NCBI GenBank assembly: GCA_003008705.1 | Contig: PDUO01000047.1 | Span: 90,506-154,505, forward strand | Reading direction: 5' to 3' | DNA length: 64,000 bases | Source: Pezicula radicicola | Taxonomy: Eukaryota > Ascomycota > Leotiomycetes > Helotiales > Dermateaceae | Position numbers and translations under genes: made by a program | Notes under the pieces: generated by a model | What the model saw: the letters and a program-made list of their open reading frames with translations, nothing else | What the model was told of the DNA's origin: nothing | Databases searched by the model: none | Part shown: one piece after another, positions 1 through 12,561 of the stretch | Layout of the letters: every line of letters starts with the position of its first letter | Numbering within the stretch: the first letter of the stretch is position 1

Positions 1-1858
1 AATTTTGTCAGACGAGCTTGGCGCCTACTTCGGAATGGCCTATGGTGTTACTTGGAAATTCATACTGGGTACGGCCAACCTTGATATGTCTCTTGGGGTT
101 AGCCAGGTCGTCATTCATGGCTTTCCCTATCGTGACTCTCCGACAAGTCCTTGGCCAGGTTTTGCACCGTTTACACCGCTCGGCACATATAGCAATGGTT
201 TTGCAGATTCTTGGGGACCTCGTCAACCATAATGGATGTTTGCTAACAACGCCAGCTTGTACCTTGCCAATGCTCAGAAGTTATTACAAGATAGTGGGGC
301 CTCGATCGATATTGCTATACTGAACCAAGCATGGGGTGTCACTGCTGCTTGGGACGATACTGGTCTTAATGACGCTGGATATTCGTATCAATTCCCAACA
401 CCTCAATTGCTGTCGACGTACAATGTCGAGGTTTTGAATCAACGTTTGGCACCGTCCGGACCTAACTACAAAGCCTTGATCATCAATCAGACCACAATTG
501 ACGTAGACACAGCTCTGCTCCTGCTCTCTTATGGCAAGAGCGGCTTGCCGATAGTAATTTTAGGTCCAACGCCCAATACCACATTCTCATATTCGCCACT
601 TCAATCCGAAAGTAGTACTCAGATTGCATCCATTTTGTCCCAGCTGCTCAGCCTTAATAGCACACGCATGATCTCAGACACTGTTGCTGTTCCTGCGGCC
701 TTCCAACAGCTAGGTGTTAAGTTAGTTGTCCTAACAAGTATCTAATCGACGAGATGCTAATTATCGCCTCGCAGACCATCTATACAGTATCCTCAAGGCT
801 TAAACAACACCCTAATTACGTATAGGCGAACCATGAGTACTGGCTACATCTACTGGATCTACAACAATGGTGATAGTGCTGTCAAAGAAACGGTCCAGCT
901 GGAGGGCCAGGGATGGCCCATGTTGATTAATTTATGGACTGGCGAGGTGAATGCTGTCGCATCTTTCATTTATGAAGACGGTTACACTACCTTGAATATC
1001 AGTCTCGCATCCACTGCTTCAGCAGCCATTTAGTACGTCTTGTTCATTCATGTGTCGTTCGATTTTGATCTAAAACTTAAATTCTGGCAGTCTCGGTCCA
1101 ACAAATCCATATGGAATTGTAACGCCTCAAGAAAATCTGGTATCAACAGATTGCTCTAGTTATATCCAATCAGGCAAGATCTATCTGTCATCCAATGTCT
1201 CTTGTACTAGCATCACCTCTAACAGGACGGCGGTCTCTCTTTCTCCGGGTTCACTAAATTCGCCTGTTTCTCCTTCGAATTGGACGCTAGTTGTCCAGGA
1301 CTGGGCTCCGGCAGTATCCAATGAGACCGGATTAAACTCCTCGAAGACAACCAAAACAGAGTTAGCTCCGATCCAGCTATCAACATTGGTCAGCTGGCCC
1401 AATATAACGGGCCTTGAGTCGGCCGCTGGAGTTGGCGTTTACACCGCAAGCATTACACTCGCGAAGGAGGATCCCAATATTCGCGTGCTCTTTGACGTTG
1501 GTTCTGTCCAAGGCACATGGGGTTTAATCCTGAATGGAAAATCAGTTTACGGCATAGATCAATTCAACACTGAACCTTTAGATGTGACGGCATACGTGGA
1601 CGACGGTCTAATGGTAAGTCCCCTCTACGTTACATCTTTCTTTTCGCCTTCCCAATCCATTATATACCATTGCTGCTTTCCTCTCCACTGTCCAAGGCTG
1701 ATTACAGTTGCGCTTTAGCTGTAGAGATTACTGTCGCCACGACGCTTTGGAATAAGCTTATAGCCGTGTGGCCAACGGCATATGGATCAGAGGAACCTCA
1801 GGCTGTTGGTTTGATTGGACCGGTGACTTTTACTTATGTCAAGGACATGGTGGTCTAA
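1..1858 (+). pseudogene. GH106-like (alpha-L-rhamnosidase-type) glycoside hydrolase, 3' part with in-frame stop
   Basis: This is the C-terminal half of a secreted carbohydrate-active enzyme whose 5' part lies outside the window. The reading frame has HGFPYRD and SWGPRQP, a motif region I associate with GH106-like rhamnosidases, and ends in a jelly-roll type sugar-binding module (LNGKSVYGIDQFNTEPLDV) with stop 1856-1858. Introns fit at 721-774 (GTTAGT/CAG; joins LGVK to PSIQYPQG) and 1033-1090 (GTACGT/CAG; joins AAI to YLGPTNP). A third starts at the GTAAGT at 1614; only a CAAG acceptor near 1697 keeps the frame, so that junction is unsure. The frame is interrupted by TAA at 230-232, between RQP and WMFANN, with coding similarity continuing in the same frame on both sides. 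A single CAA-to-TAA change would explain it, so the copy is probably a young pseudogene. A sequencing error is the alternative. Confidence 0.6.
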
Positions 1859-3776
1859 TGGTAGTGTATCTGTGCTGAGAAACACATGATAATGAATGGA
1901 TGGGAGACAGGATAGTTAAACATATGAGATCGAGTGTAAAAACAAATCCAATAATCTCAAATCTATCTATTCTCTCATCACTGTCGCTTATACTTCGTAG
2001 CCTGCTATAAGTACTAAGCAAGCAACATTGCTCAGAAAGGCCTGGTGCAAAATCTTCTTCTAGTCGCGATACATGTTGCTGATAACTCTCCTGCTCATAC
2101 TTCTTATTGTCTCCTCAAGAATAGGGATCTAACGATGGTCCAGATAATTTATCTCAGTCATCTTCCAGCAAGCCCCCTATATGATCCTAGAAGTTAGATA
2201 TCCTGCAATCAATATAGATCCGGACTAATCCGTATGGTTTCCAAATACCTTGCTTTATAAATTAAAAATTTATTTCTTAGGTTTCTTTACAAGTCTTCTC
2301 TTCAAGCCTCTTAATGATAAGCGACCATGCTATGGAAGTTAGGCGAGAAGAGTTAGTTAGTTCAATGATAGACTTAAATACCCAAAGATCACAACAACTG
2401 CGTTTCGAAGTTCGAGTTGAAAATTATAGAGAATGTAGGTGGTGATCTTGTAAGGCTTGATCTGTAAGGCTGATCTACCTACCTAGGCAGCTTTACTAAC
2501 AAGACATGAAGTTCACCTCACTACATTTCCTCCTATAGTGTCGTTCAAATTATATATTCTCAACCTTTTACACGTCTTTCTATAATATCTAGATTCATCA
2601 CTACTATAGGTTATACCACATCCTCAACAATAGCTTCTCTTACTGGACTACTTTTCACAGCGCTCTAGTCAGGATGATAAGATAGCTAAACCTATAAATA
2701 AGTCTACTATATTAGCTTCTAGGCTTAATCTAACTCTCCGCTTTATTTAAATCCTCCAAAAAAGCTTTCCATTCAGACTCCAGTAATTTATTCTCGGATT
2801 TTATAATACACGCTAACGTCCATAATCCAAAAAGTATAACTTCTACTGTATTCCATAGCTTTTCAACCAGGATACAAAGGATAAACCCTTATAAAAGGTA
2901 TAGTACAAAACCTAAGTAGAGTTGCCGTGAAGAATTTATCTTAGGTTTGATTCACGGGCAGTTTTCTAGCTAGTCTACTAGAAAGTGATTTGGAAGGATT
3001 CTTCTGTGAAATGTGAATTTGAGTTTTATATTGGTACTTATTCTTATATAGTGCCAGAAACGGTGGGAGAGTGTAACTCCGCTTTTGAACAGAAGAAGAC
3101 ACCCGGGAACTGGAATGATGATAAAGTGGTCTCTATTGTTTTGGGTGTTGATTTTTTAACCCTTATGTATATGATGTGATGTTGGGTTATTATGTTGATA
3201 TGTGAGATTGGCTTACTTAATTTTGATGAGAATTGAGTATGAAGATATATCAAGTACTATACAAATTCCTTTGTAAGATATCATTTCATGAGCCTGTATA
3301 TTAGGTGAGTTACTTAAATCAAGTGAGTTACTCAAATCTATCTCTTATATCTCAATAGATAGCGATTCAAAATAAATGTTTTACAAAGCAATTATCACGG
3401 TAGACTAACTTTTGGATGAATGTAAAGATAAGTTACTGTGTTTTCCTGTTAGTTGCGGAGATGAACAGTTAGTCAGCTAGTTAAGCCAATTAAGGTATTT
3501 AGAATATGGGGATTATTAAGCAGGCAAATTATATATACATTCTCCTTACTTACACGGAGAAGACGTAGACTCATAGAGCCTGGTACGGTCGGTTGGGTAC
3601 TAATGTAAACCGTAATCCAGCGGTCCCTTTAACGCCAATGCTAATCCATCATAAATCAATCACAAACAAAAATATACGCATCTCATCTTTTCTATGTTAT
3701 GTACGATGACCTTCTCCAAATAGCACATCAATGACTTCATCTAACAGTGTGAATGCGAGATGTGCACTGTAAACAG
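1859..3776. other. AT-rich gene-free stretch
   Basis: There is no credible coding region here. The sequence is AT-rich with many TA steps and stops in all frames, as in decayed repeat DNA of ascomycetes. The only structured element recognised is the dispersed repeat copy near 3304. A 64-codon open frame at 2985 shows no family resemblance and was not accepted. Confidence 0.6.
3304..3400 (+). repeat. Dispersed repeat copy A (GTGAGTTACTYAAATC units)
   Basis: Two tandem 17-18 bp units (GTGAGTTACTTAAATCA then GTGAGTTACTCAAATCT) are followed by CTATCTCTTAT and a GCGATTCAAAA segment. The same order of blocks, diverged, occurs at 46931-47040, and the two-unit core occurs inverted at 36712-36755. 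The element has no coding capacity. It may be the end of a decayed transposon or a MITE. Confidence 0.6.
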
Positions 3777-6700
3777 TCAGTCTTGTTCTATACTAGGGAA
3801 GATAGTCGATAGCGGGAAAACATACTTCAAACGCGGATTATTAAATGTTGCAAATATCCTCCTACTCGCAGCTTGTGCATTAACCCTCCCCACCACACTG
3901 GCAGCTAAGTCAGGCACAAGAGTAGCCAGCATCAAGCTAGCTTCAGTACGGCTTTTTGACTTCTGGCTTGCTGTTCGAGGCTCGTTGCCTTGTTTCAATT
4001 GACCGTCGGGCCACATGGAGCTCTTTAGTAGATTGATGTATTTTACTATGGCTTCATTTTGCACGAGGCTTTTGACGTTCTCGCGGACTTTTCGTTCGAT
4101 GGTGCCTCCGAGAAGTTGATGGAGGACCACCACTACGGCACGACCACGTAGCCAGTTGTTTCCACGGTTGAGCTCGAATACTTCGAGAAAGATGTCGCAG
4201 ATTGGCTTAACGAAAGGCTCGAGTTCACGGTCTTCGAATGCGTTCAACTCTGCTTCGGCTTCGGCTGCTGTTATTGGGTCTTCACCTAAGGCCGAAGTTG
4301 GCATCGTAATTAGTTGGTTAGTGGCAGCAGATAATAGGTTCTGACCAGCGACCGAGAGCTGGTCTAATACAGGGATGTTGCCCAAGATGTCCTCCATGCC
4401 ATCGGTAACCGAGTTGTAAAATCGTGTCATCATATCCTTCTTGTCGTCCGAATCAAGTTCAACACCAGGCGCAATGGCGCTCTGAGAGAGGAACGCTCGA
4501 AGCTCTCTACTGCGGCACACCTCGGGTAGCACGAGTAGTTCTCGAAGATACTTTTCGAGTGCCATTCGTCGTTTGTGTAGGAAGTCGCTCTGTAATTTCA
4601 TGACCATACGTCGTCGTGGAAAATCAAGATGCCTAACGGACGGGTATCTCATCCTTAGACGTTGGTGAAGCTCGTGAAATTCGCTGTATCTGCGGGTTAT
4701 TGTCCAAGTCGCTGCAGGCATCTGTTCTCCTGCTATACGTTGCACCTCCACAACATACACGGCATATTCTCGACCATCTTCCTCTTTTCCTACCATGATT
4801 GATTTTATCTTGATTGTAGAGCGGCCGTACAAACTGTTGTCGCTTTCTTGAACTACATATTGTTGTCGCTGAAGCTCCTTGCGGCGAAGTTCACGTTGCA
4901 AACTAGCCTTGGACTTGCGTAGAATGCGTAGCTCGGCCGTGTTGTTGGTTAATTCTGCTTTCCTGAGCAAAGAGTCAACGACTGCATCTTGGGCACCAAG
5001 TCTATCAATGTCCGTCGTTAGAGCAGTGATTGCTTCCGCTAGTCCAAGGTCGCCAGGGGCAGCTTCGACAACCTCGTCCTCAATCTCTCGCTCTCTATCC
5101 TCATCAGGATCCTCATGTTCATCCGAGATGAACCTCTCTTCATCAGGAAATAAATCATCGTCTGTGAACACACCGATTCTTGACGATGTATTGACAAGGC
5201 CCAAAGAAGCTAAGTTTGGCTTCTCTGTCTCTTTGCCATTGCCGTGGCTATTCCCATTCCCAATCCCGAAAAGATCCATACGCTTACTATCAGTGGAACT
5301 CCTTAACGAACGAGTGTCCTGGCGTGATTGAAGGCTTGGGTTGGGAGACTTCAGATCATAATCTTCCTCGCCAAACAATGAGCTACGAAGATCTTCCACA
5401 TCTGGCTTGTCTTCCATAATGTTATTCAAGGCTGCTTCCATAGCTTTGACGACATTATCAGGCGCAATGACCTCTGGCTCCGCATCAAGACTAGCAATAG
5501 AATTGTTCATTGCTTCATTATCAAGATCATCATCATCAAACAAGGGTGAGTTAGATTCATCATCCAAAGAGCGACGAGATGTAAGCTCTGCTGGCCGATT
5601 CCCATGTGAGGTTAAGTCAGTGGAAGAGGCCGCAGTTCTGCGTAAATCGTTCCGCTTAGGTACAAATTTAGATACACGCGAGAGAGGACTTGGTCTTGCA
5701 GGTAGAACCTGCGAAGTCATAGCTCTCGGTGGAAGATGAGGCGTGTATGCAGACGATTCCGTAGTCGATAGTGGGACGGGTGGAGCTAGAGGCTCCGTTC
5801 TCTTCGATGCCTCTTGAGATGTCAAACATTTGTAGTATAAATCCGATCTTTTGAAGTTTTGGAAATGCTTCTCTTGCATGGCCTCCAGAGCAGCTGTCTG
5901 GGCTCGCAAAATAGCTCTCCTAGCCAGAAAATACTGCCGTGGCGTGGCATCCTTTCCTGCCCTCAGGAATTCTCTGACTAACTGCTTTGAGATTTCAGGC
6001 ACCTTCAGTTCACTCCTCGATAAGTATGCATCATTGATCTGAGCCAAATCTGTTCTATCCGCGTCAGTCCAGGGTGCGAGTGTGGTAGGTATCTCATCAT
6101 CTGTAAAATCACCCTCGAGGGGATTTCGAAACCCATCAACAACGATCCAGAACTGTACAATGGGCATGAGATTTTGCCTATCCATATATTCCATGAAGTA
6201 GGATAGCCCAGATGGGTCATGAAGAAGATCTTCTAAAGAAGCATTCTCAAGTCCTGAGGTTTGGTCCCCATTACGAACAGCTCCTTGTGATACCGGGGCA
6301 CCGCGCTCACTCCCCGCAGCTAGCTGATTAACTCTTTGGTCAAGTATTCTTTTCCCGACGTCCAAGCGACGTAAATAATTTTGATCTTGACCTTCTTGCA
6401 TTGCATCTTTCTTGAGTTGACTTGAAACCTCACTTCGAAACCGCCTGGCGTCTGATAGGTTATTGACTCGTCGTATGGCCCTAATGAACTTTTCGAATTT
6501 CCGTTCATTGTCCCCGGGAGCAAGTCGTGGAAATGGCAGAGCACGTTTCGATTTCGGCGCAGGCGAAGCATGCTCATCCAGAGCAGCCCGTAGTTTTCGA
6601 ACTGTCGAACGGTCTTGTAGCATTGTGCGGCCCTACATACAGTCAGCTTGGGAAAATCCCCTGACCTTGGTGTACATACATAACCCTCCATGATCTGATT

Positions 6701-7537
6701 CCATGTGTCTGGATTCGACAGCATATCCATAGTCGGAGAAAGCACAGCACATGCAACCAATTCCGTAATCAGAACCCCAACAGCACGACTCGCCATGACA
6801 CTCTCCGGCAACAGCTGCGGCAGGAGGGTTTTCGTTAGATTCCTCAAATATTCCTGCTGTACCAACTTTGTATCATTATAAGCAAGAGACGCAGCTGGGT
6901 GAAGCTTTCCCTCTCTGTATTTTCCAGCAATCGCAAGGTCCAACTCATCCGATTCCGTCATGCTCCTGTTCAAATGCTTTCCTCGTATAGCCTTCTCGGC
7001 ATCAAAGAAGTCTCTAAAGTGCGCGGTGAGGATGGGAACGATTCGAATTGTCACAACCTCCACGATATCCACCTCCACAAGCCTATCTCGCAAGCCGGCC
7101 AGAGCCAGTCTGATCGTTTTGTCGACTTCATTTGGGAATACTGGGTTCTTGCTGATGCCATTATACCAAGCCTTCACAAAATCTCGTACGATGTGTTCCA
7201 GTAGGTCGTCGAGTGCACGGGATACGATGATAGAATCCGTATAGAGGGGTTCTTGCTGGTAAGCTTGACGCTTTCGAAGTACCGTAATCTCTGTCCCCCA
7301 AGCTGTTGCAGCAAGGAAAGCCGGGCCTTGAGGCCGGCGCAAAGTATTTCTTTTGCCATATCGACTGCCCCGCGACGTAAGGAGCAAAAGTGCTATCAAT
7401 CCGAGAACTGGCAGAATGAAGCCCACCACAACAGCGTATCCCACCCAGCGCAAAGTCGGAACCCAATTTGTTACATATCCCCATGCAACAAAACAGGCAA
7501 TACTGGCGAGAATCACATCTCGTCGTCCAAGGTCCAT
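3777..7537 (-). CDS. mdm1: Sorting nexin Mdm1/SNX13-type (PXA-RGS-PX-Nexin_C), ER-vacuole contact protein
   Basis: Two exons, complement of 6680-7537 and 3777-6632, joined over a 47-bp intron (GTATGT/TAG), give 1237 residues. The N-terminus carries two hydrophobic segments (residues about 10-55) for ER anchoring. These are followed by a PXA domain to about residue 280, an RGS-like domain about 415-545 (DPSGLSYFMEYMDRQNL), a long acidic linker, a PX domain about 890-1003 (RRYSEFHEL, then LDFPRRR) and a Nexin_C domain about 1088-1190. This order is that of yeast Mdm1 and animal SNX13/14/25, which tether the ER to vacuole or lysosome and act in lipid metabolism. The start at 7537 is the first ATG that puts the membrane segments at the N-terminus. 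The splice site lies just after the PXA domain (MEGY/GRTMLQDR) and keeps frame. The gene is head-to-tail with Trm8. The domain assignment is by eye but strong. Confidence 0.9.
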
Positions 7538-7973
7538 AATCTGAGAGAGGAGATTGCGCCCTCGCAGGGCATGGTTGGTGGGAGTGGTTACTTTTTGGAA
7601 GCTCCCTTTGAGCGCCGAGTCTAGTATGGGTAGTACAGCACGTTGGTGTCTTGCTCGGGTAATATTTGCAGGGATTCACGCATCACATGTCTCTCTCAGA
7701 GGGAACCACCAAAAGCGATTGATGCACAGAACACAAGCGACGAACTTAGTGATTTACTACAGTGAGATAGATGAAGAGTTCCTCCAACTCTTCCTGATTC
7801 TAGCTTCTATAGTTACGACTGTTCTATATAGATCCACTTAACTAAGCAAGTGAAACGCTATGAAAACAGCTCGCAAGAGTCATAGATTGACTATATGTGC
7901 CTGGCTAATTAGGTAAGTACTTAAGGTACAAAAATTGAGGGAATAGCAAATTTGGTATTAAATATTTACCTAC
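7538..7973. other. Spacer between Mdm1 start and Trm8 stop
   Basis: Both flanking genes are on the minus strand, so this 436-bp spacer should hold the Trm8 3' UTR and the Mdm1 promoter. Open frames that enter it are shadows of Mdm1 exon 1. No repeat or RNA gene was seen. Confidence 0.5.
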
Positions 7974-8919
<946 letters not shown>

Positions 8920-9465
8920 GACTAGGGAAGTACTGGATGTGGTAATCTAAGACGTCGGAATCTAAGACGTCGGGATGTTCTTATTTGTGGTTGTGGGTGA
9001 GCGAGGTGGGGGTTTGTACAACTTACAACCTACCTCGCAAGGCTTTCATCCCCGAAGCTGAGCCTGCTGAGGTGAGGTGGAAATATATTTTAGGTGCGGC
9101 CGCCGGCCGAAACGAGCTGTGTGAGCCCCATAAGGTAGGTGAGGCTGACATCAGCTTTCAATAGCCCGAGGCGTACCTACCTACAGCATGCAGTTGTGAC
9201 TACAAATGGCATCTCCCCCTTCATGTTGAACGCACATGCTTCTCAACAATCAACCAAAAAAGCCGATATGCAAGTGCCTCAGTCGATCCCGCCGTGAAGC
9301 CCCCCAATTCATTGATCCATAAACCAAGCAACTCCTTACTTTAGTTAAGTGACGCAACAAGCTATCGCACCATCCCCATCCGGCCTTTTGGTACTTGACT
9401 CCCTTAAAAGAGCTTCGCGCTCCCTCGACATTTTCTCTCCATTGAATCATCCAGCGCATGCAGTC
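8920..9465. promoter_or_regulatory. Divergent intergenic region between Trm8 and a small membrane protein gene
   Basis: This stretch separates a minus-strand and a plus-strand gene, so it should hold both promoters. It is more GC-rich than the repeat blocks and contains a palindromic GC run near 9096 (GCGGCCGCCGGCCG). A direct repeat of AAGACGTCGG near 8950-8971 is visible. No conserved fungal regulatory site could be assigned. Confidence 0.35.
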
Positions 9466-9894
9466 ATGTCTTGGTTTTCTATTTTGCCAGAGGGCATTCA
9501 ATTTATTGAAACCTGGGCTATCCGAATCTTTGTAAGTCTTGCGACAAATCACCCCTTGCAAGTACATCTTTCTAATGAGAAATCACAGCTCCTACTCGGC
9601 ACAATAGCCATTGGTCCTTGGCTTCTATTGATCGTATACGATTTCATCTTGTACCTTTTTCGCGCACTTACATACGATATACCCGTCATCGGAGGACGAG
9701 CTCGGAACCGACCTAGACCACGAGCACCCAGCCTGACAGAACGACCCAGCGGAAGACCTCGTAACATCTCAACTATTGTTCCGGAGGCTGGATTAGCAGC
9801 AAAAGGGATGGAAGAAGTGGCAGCGGAAGTGTTAGAAGGAATGAAGAGGCGGCCAGAGAGACCCGGTCACAAGAAAGAAGGAAGCACGCCGTGA
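9466..9894 (+). CDS. Small single-pass membrane protein of unknown function
   Basis: Exons 9466-9531 and 9589-9894 flank a 57-bp intron (GTAAGT/CACAG) and give 123 residues. The intron has no stop and a length divisible by three, so retention would add 19 residues to the protein. Start MSWFSILPEG at 9466 was preferred to the upstream in-frame start at 9349 because the extra residues are low-complexity. The protein has an amphipathic N-terminal segment (IQFIETWAIRIF), one strong hydrophobic segment (LLGTIAIGPWLLLIVYDFIL, about residues 23-42), then a basic, Pro/Arg-rich tail (ARNRPRPRAP). I do not recognise the family. Its stop lies 61 bp from the stop of convergent homoserine dehydrogenase. 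Confidence 0.7.
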   Translation: MSWFSILPEGIQFIETWAIRIFVSLATNHPLQVHLSNEKSQLLLGTIAIGPWLLLIVYDFILYLFRALTYDIPVIGGRARNRPRPRAPSLTERPSGRPRNISTIVPEAGLAAKGMEEVAAEVLEGMKRRPERPGHKKEGSTP

Positions 9895-9955
9895 TAGATG
9901 ATTGAACAAACAACAACTTTTATGGTGGATGTTATAATACGGGTATTATGGCAGT

Positions 9956-11117
9956 TCAAGACAATCGGTCAAGAACCTTGAGCAGATCACCAGTGACTCC
10001 CATTGCGGTGACTTCACCTCCGGCACCTGCACCTTGGATGATGAGGGGGTTGGCCCCATAGCGCTTGGTGTAAAAGCTGATGATGTTGTCGCTCCCCTTT
10101 AGAGCAGCAATTGGGTGTGAAAGGTCGAATTTCTCCAAGCCGACCTTAACCTCCTTCTTTGCAACGTCAATACTTCCTACGAATCTGACGACCTTTCCTT
10201 CTTTCTCAGCAGCAGCCTTGGTTTCCTCCATCTGAGAGTCAAATTCGGGCAGTCTCTGTAAGAATTCATCTCCACTTGCAACACTCTCCAGCTCCTTAGG
10301 AATTAAACTCTGAACTGGGAATGACGTTGGTGACTCGACCTCCAATCCAGCTAGTCTCGCCAAGATTGTCAACTTTCGTGCAACATCCAAGCCATTCAAA
10401 TCATCTCGTGGATCAGGCTCAGTATAACCCAACTGTTTTGCTTTTGCAACCTCCGCAGACCACTTTCCACCAGAACCTGATGTGGGCGCGAACGAGTTGA
10501 ATAGGAAAGACATGGTACCGCTGAACACGCCCTCAATCTTTGTAACCTCGTCCCCAGTATCAACAAGTTCCTTGAGAGTAGAAATGACTGGAAGACCAGC
10601 TCCTACTGAACTCTCATGGTAGATCTTGGCACCAGATGAGGCAGCTGAAGAGAAGATGTCCTGCCACAGCTTAAACGAGCCAGAGAAAGCCTTCTTGTTT
10701 GGCGTCACAATGCTGATACCCTTGGACAGAACTGCGGGGTATTGATCGGCGACATCCTGAGAGCTCGTATTATCAACAAGGATAACTTTCGAAGGTGCGG
10801 CAGCCAGGAAGTCGATGACCTTAGGGAGAGAAAGAGGTTCTTGGGTGGACTTGTCAAGGGTGCTTGCGAGGTTATCGTACGACAAAGCTGTATATTTAGG
10901 GCTATAGAGAACCTTTTTGCTTCGCGAGACAAAGACTAGAGAGAGTTTAGGAGAGGATGGGTTTGTTGCGAATCGCTTTGAAAGGGCTTCAAGCTGGGAG
11001 AGGAAGCATTTTCCTACTCCGCCGGCACCTGCTTTCTATTAGCAACGGGCTTGAAGAACTCGGGAATGAGGATAGTATAGCACCAATGATTGCAATGTAG
11101 ATGTCTTTAGCTGGCAT
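9956..11117 (-). CDS. hom6: Homoserine dehydrogenase
   Basis: A 34-nt first exon (complement 11084-11117) and a second exon (9956-11028) give 368 residues, close to yeast Hom6 (359). The enzyme reduces aspartate semialdehyde to homoserine with NAD(P)H, the branch point to threonine, methionine and isoleucine. Seen in the sequence are the Rossmann start IIGAGGVGKCFLSQL, TPNKKAFSG, ESSVGAGLPVI, GVFSGTMSFLFN with the substrate-binding loop, and TEPDPRDDLNGLDVARK carrying the catalytic acidic and lysine residues. The 55-bp intron uses the weak donor GTGCTA but a clear branch (GCTAAT) and CAG; it splits the GAGGVG loop after the first glycine base. There is no regulatory ACT domain. The enzyme is probably cytosolic, as no targeting peptide is seen. 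It diverges from the CCDC174-like gene. Confidence 0.95.
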
Positions 11118-11445
11118 ACTGAATGGAAATCTAAATCTTTGTGGATTGAACAGGTGCAGTTGAATGTAAACAAGTTAGAGTCGGGGATGTTGGTATTTAA
11201 AAGTTAGTGGGGTCCTCAGCGATTTCGCTCCCTGCCCCTCACCTCGCGTCAATCAAAGCAGCGCAATCTCCAATCACACTGGTGAGCTAGCTAGGTGAGC
11301 TCCCCGGGATTTGACCATCTACAGCCTCACGCAACCTCGTCTTCACACCCACCAATACTCCCTCCAAACTTCCAACCCGGCATTGGACAACCACACCATA
11401 CCACACTACATAAACCACCTCCCAAATACCTATCAACAACAAAAC
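11118..11445. promoter_or_regulatory. Divergent promoter region of homoserine dehydrogenase and the CCDC174-like gene
   Basis: This 328-bp region lies between two divergent starts and is C-rich toward the plus-strand gene, as in fungal 5' leaders. I looked for the cross-pathway control site TGASTCA expected for amino-acid genes and did not find a perfect copy. An ATG frame opening at 11311 runs into the plus-strand gene in frame, but its residues look like leader sequence. Confidence 0.4.
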
Positions 11446-12561
11446 ATGCCAACAGATCGCCAACTAACCAAATCCTCCGAATCCGACCTCTACGGAATCC
11501 GCAAACCCAAGAAAAATAACAAGACCAAAGAAATCTCATCATCAACCAGTCTCGCCTTCTCATCTACACTTTCGTCACTCCTCGCATCTTCCTCCTCCTC
11601 AAATACGAACGAAAGAAAAAGTTCTGCAGGGAGAGTAAGGCCTAGGAAGAGTGATAAGGCGGATATCTTTACGGCACACAATAAGAATAGTTTGAAGCGT
11701 GCTGCTAGGGATTTAGAGGATGATGAGGGGGATGGAGTTGGGAGGAAGGTGGGAAGACAAGATATAGGAGGTGTTGATAATGCGGTTTTACATCGTAGTA
11801 AGAGGAAGATGGAGGAGAAGGCTAGATTATATGCAGCTATGAAGAGGGGGGATTATGTTGCTGGGGAGGGGGAAGCTGAGGGATTGATTGATTTCGATAG
11901 GAAATGGGCTGAGAATCAAAAGAGAGGAACGGGGAACGAATTAGATACCAGTTCTGATGATGGAGTGGACAGTGAAGATGATGGACAGGGAGAAATGGTC
12001 GAATACGAAGATGAATATGGGCGTATGAGAAGGGGAACTAGAGCTGAGAAAGAGAGATGTGAGTTGAATGCAAGGAGAAGAGAATTAGGAAAACAGGAAT
12101 TAGATCGTATGGCGGCTCGACCTTCCATGCCTGAAAATCTCATCTATGGAGATACAGTACAAACAGCAGCTTTTAATCCAGACGAGCCTATCGCAAAAGC
12201 TATGTCGGAACTAGCAGCTAAGAGAGATCGATCGGCTACACCACCTCCAGCAACACATTACGAAGCCGATAAAGAAGTAAGGACTAAGGGACAAGGGTTT
12301 TATTCATTTAGTAAGGATGAGAGTGTTAGGATGAAGGAGATGGAAAGTCTTGAAAAAGAGAGATTGGAGACGGAACGTGTTAGGAGGGAGAAGGATTTGA
12401 GGAAGGAGAGTAGGAAGAGGGAGATTGAGGAGAGGAGGAAGGAGATTGCTGAGAAGAGGGCTAGGAAACAGGCGGATTCTTTTTTGGAGGGGTTAGGTGC
12501 TGATATGGGATCCTTGAAGGAATCGGAGTCGGTTGAGGAGGCGAAGGATGAGACTGAATGA
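11446..12561 (+). CDS. CCDC174-like coiled-coil nuclear protein
   Basis: A single exon encodes 371 residues starting at MPTDRQLT. The N-terminal block DLYGIRKPKKNNKTKEISSS and the mid-protein SMPENLIYGDTVQTAAFNPD resemble the conserved parts of CCDC174 (DUF4078 family), a nuclear protein linked to the exon-junction complex in animals. A serine run (LASSSSSSN) follows the first block. Acidic stretches (DTSSDDGVDSEDDG) sit in the middle, and residues about 285-350 form a charged coiled coil very rich in Glu, Arg and Lys. The longer frame from 11311 was rejected as start because its first 45 residues are His/Pro/Thr-rich leader-type sequence. GAGG-rich codons make the 3' half purine-rich. Confidence 0.75.
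   Translation: MPTDRQLTKSSESDLYGIRKPKKNNKTKEISSSTSLAFSSTLSSLLASSSSSNTNERKSSAGRVRPRKSDKADIFTAHNKNSLKRAARDLEDDEGDGVGRKVGRQDIGGVDNAVLHRSKRKMEEKARLYAAMKRGDYVAGEGEAEGLIDFDRKWAENQKRGTGNELDTSSDDGVDSEDDGQGEMVEYEDEYGRMRRGTRAEKERCELNARRRELGKQELDRMAARPSMPENLIYGDTVQTAAFNPDEPIAKAMSELAAKRDRSATPPPATHYEADKEVRTKGQGFYSFSKDESVRMKEMESLEKERLETERVRREKDLRKESRKREIEERRKEIAEKRARKQADSFLEGLGADMGSLKESESVEEAKDETE

Noticed and set aside
1845..1885. TGGTCTAATGGTAG, similar to a tRNA A-box region
   Set aside because: It overlaps the coding end of the hydrolase, and no B-box or cloverleaf follows.
7161..7679. 172-codon open frame on the minus strand
   Set aside because: It is another frame over exon 1 of Mdm1, whose own frame has the conserved domains.
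11311..11445. In-frame upstream ATG of the CCDC174-like gene
   Set aside because: The added residues are His/Pro/Thr-rich, and the conserved part begins just after the ATG at 11446.
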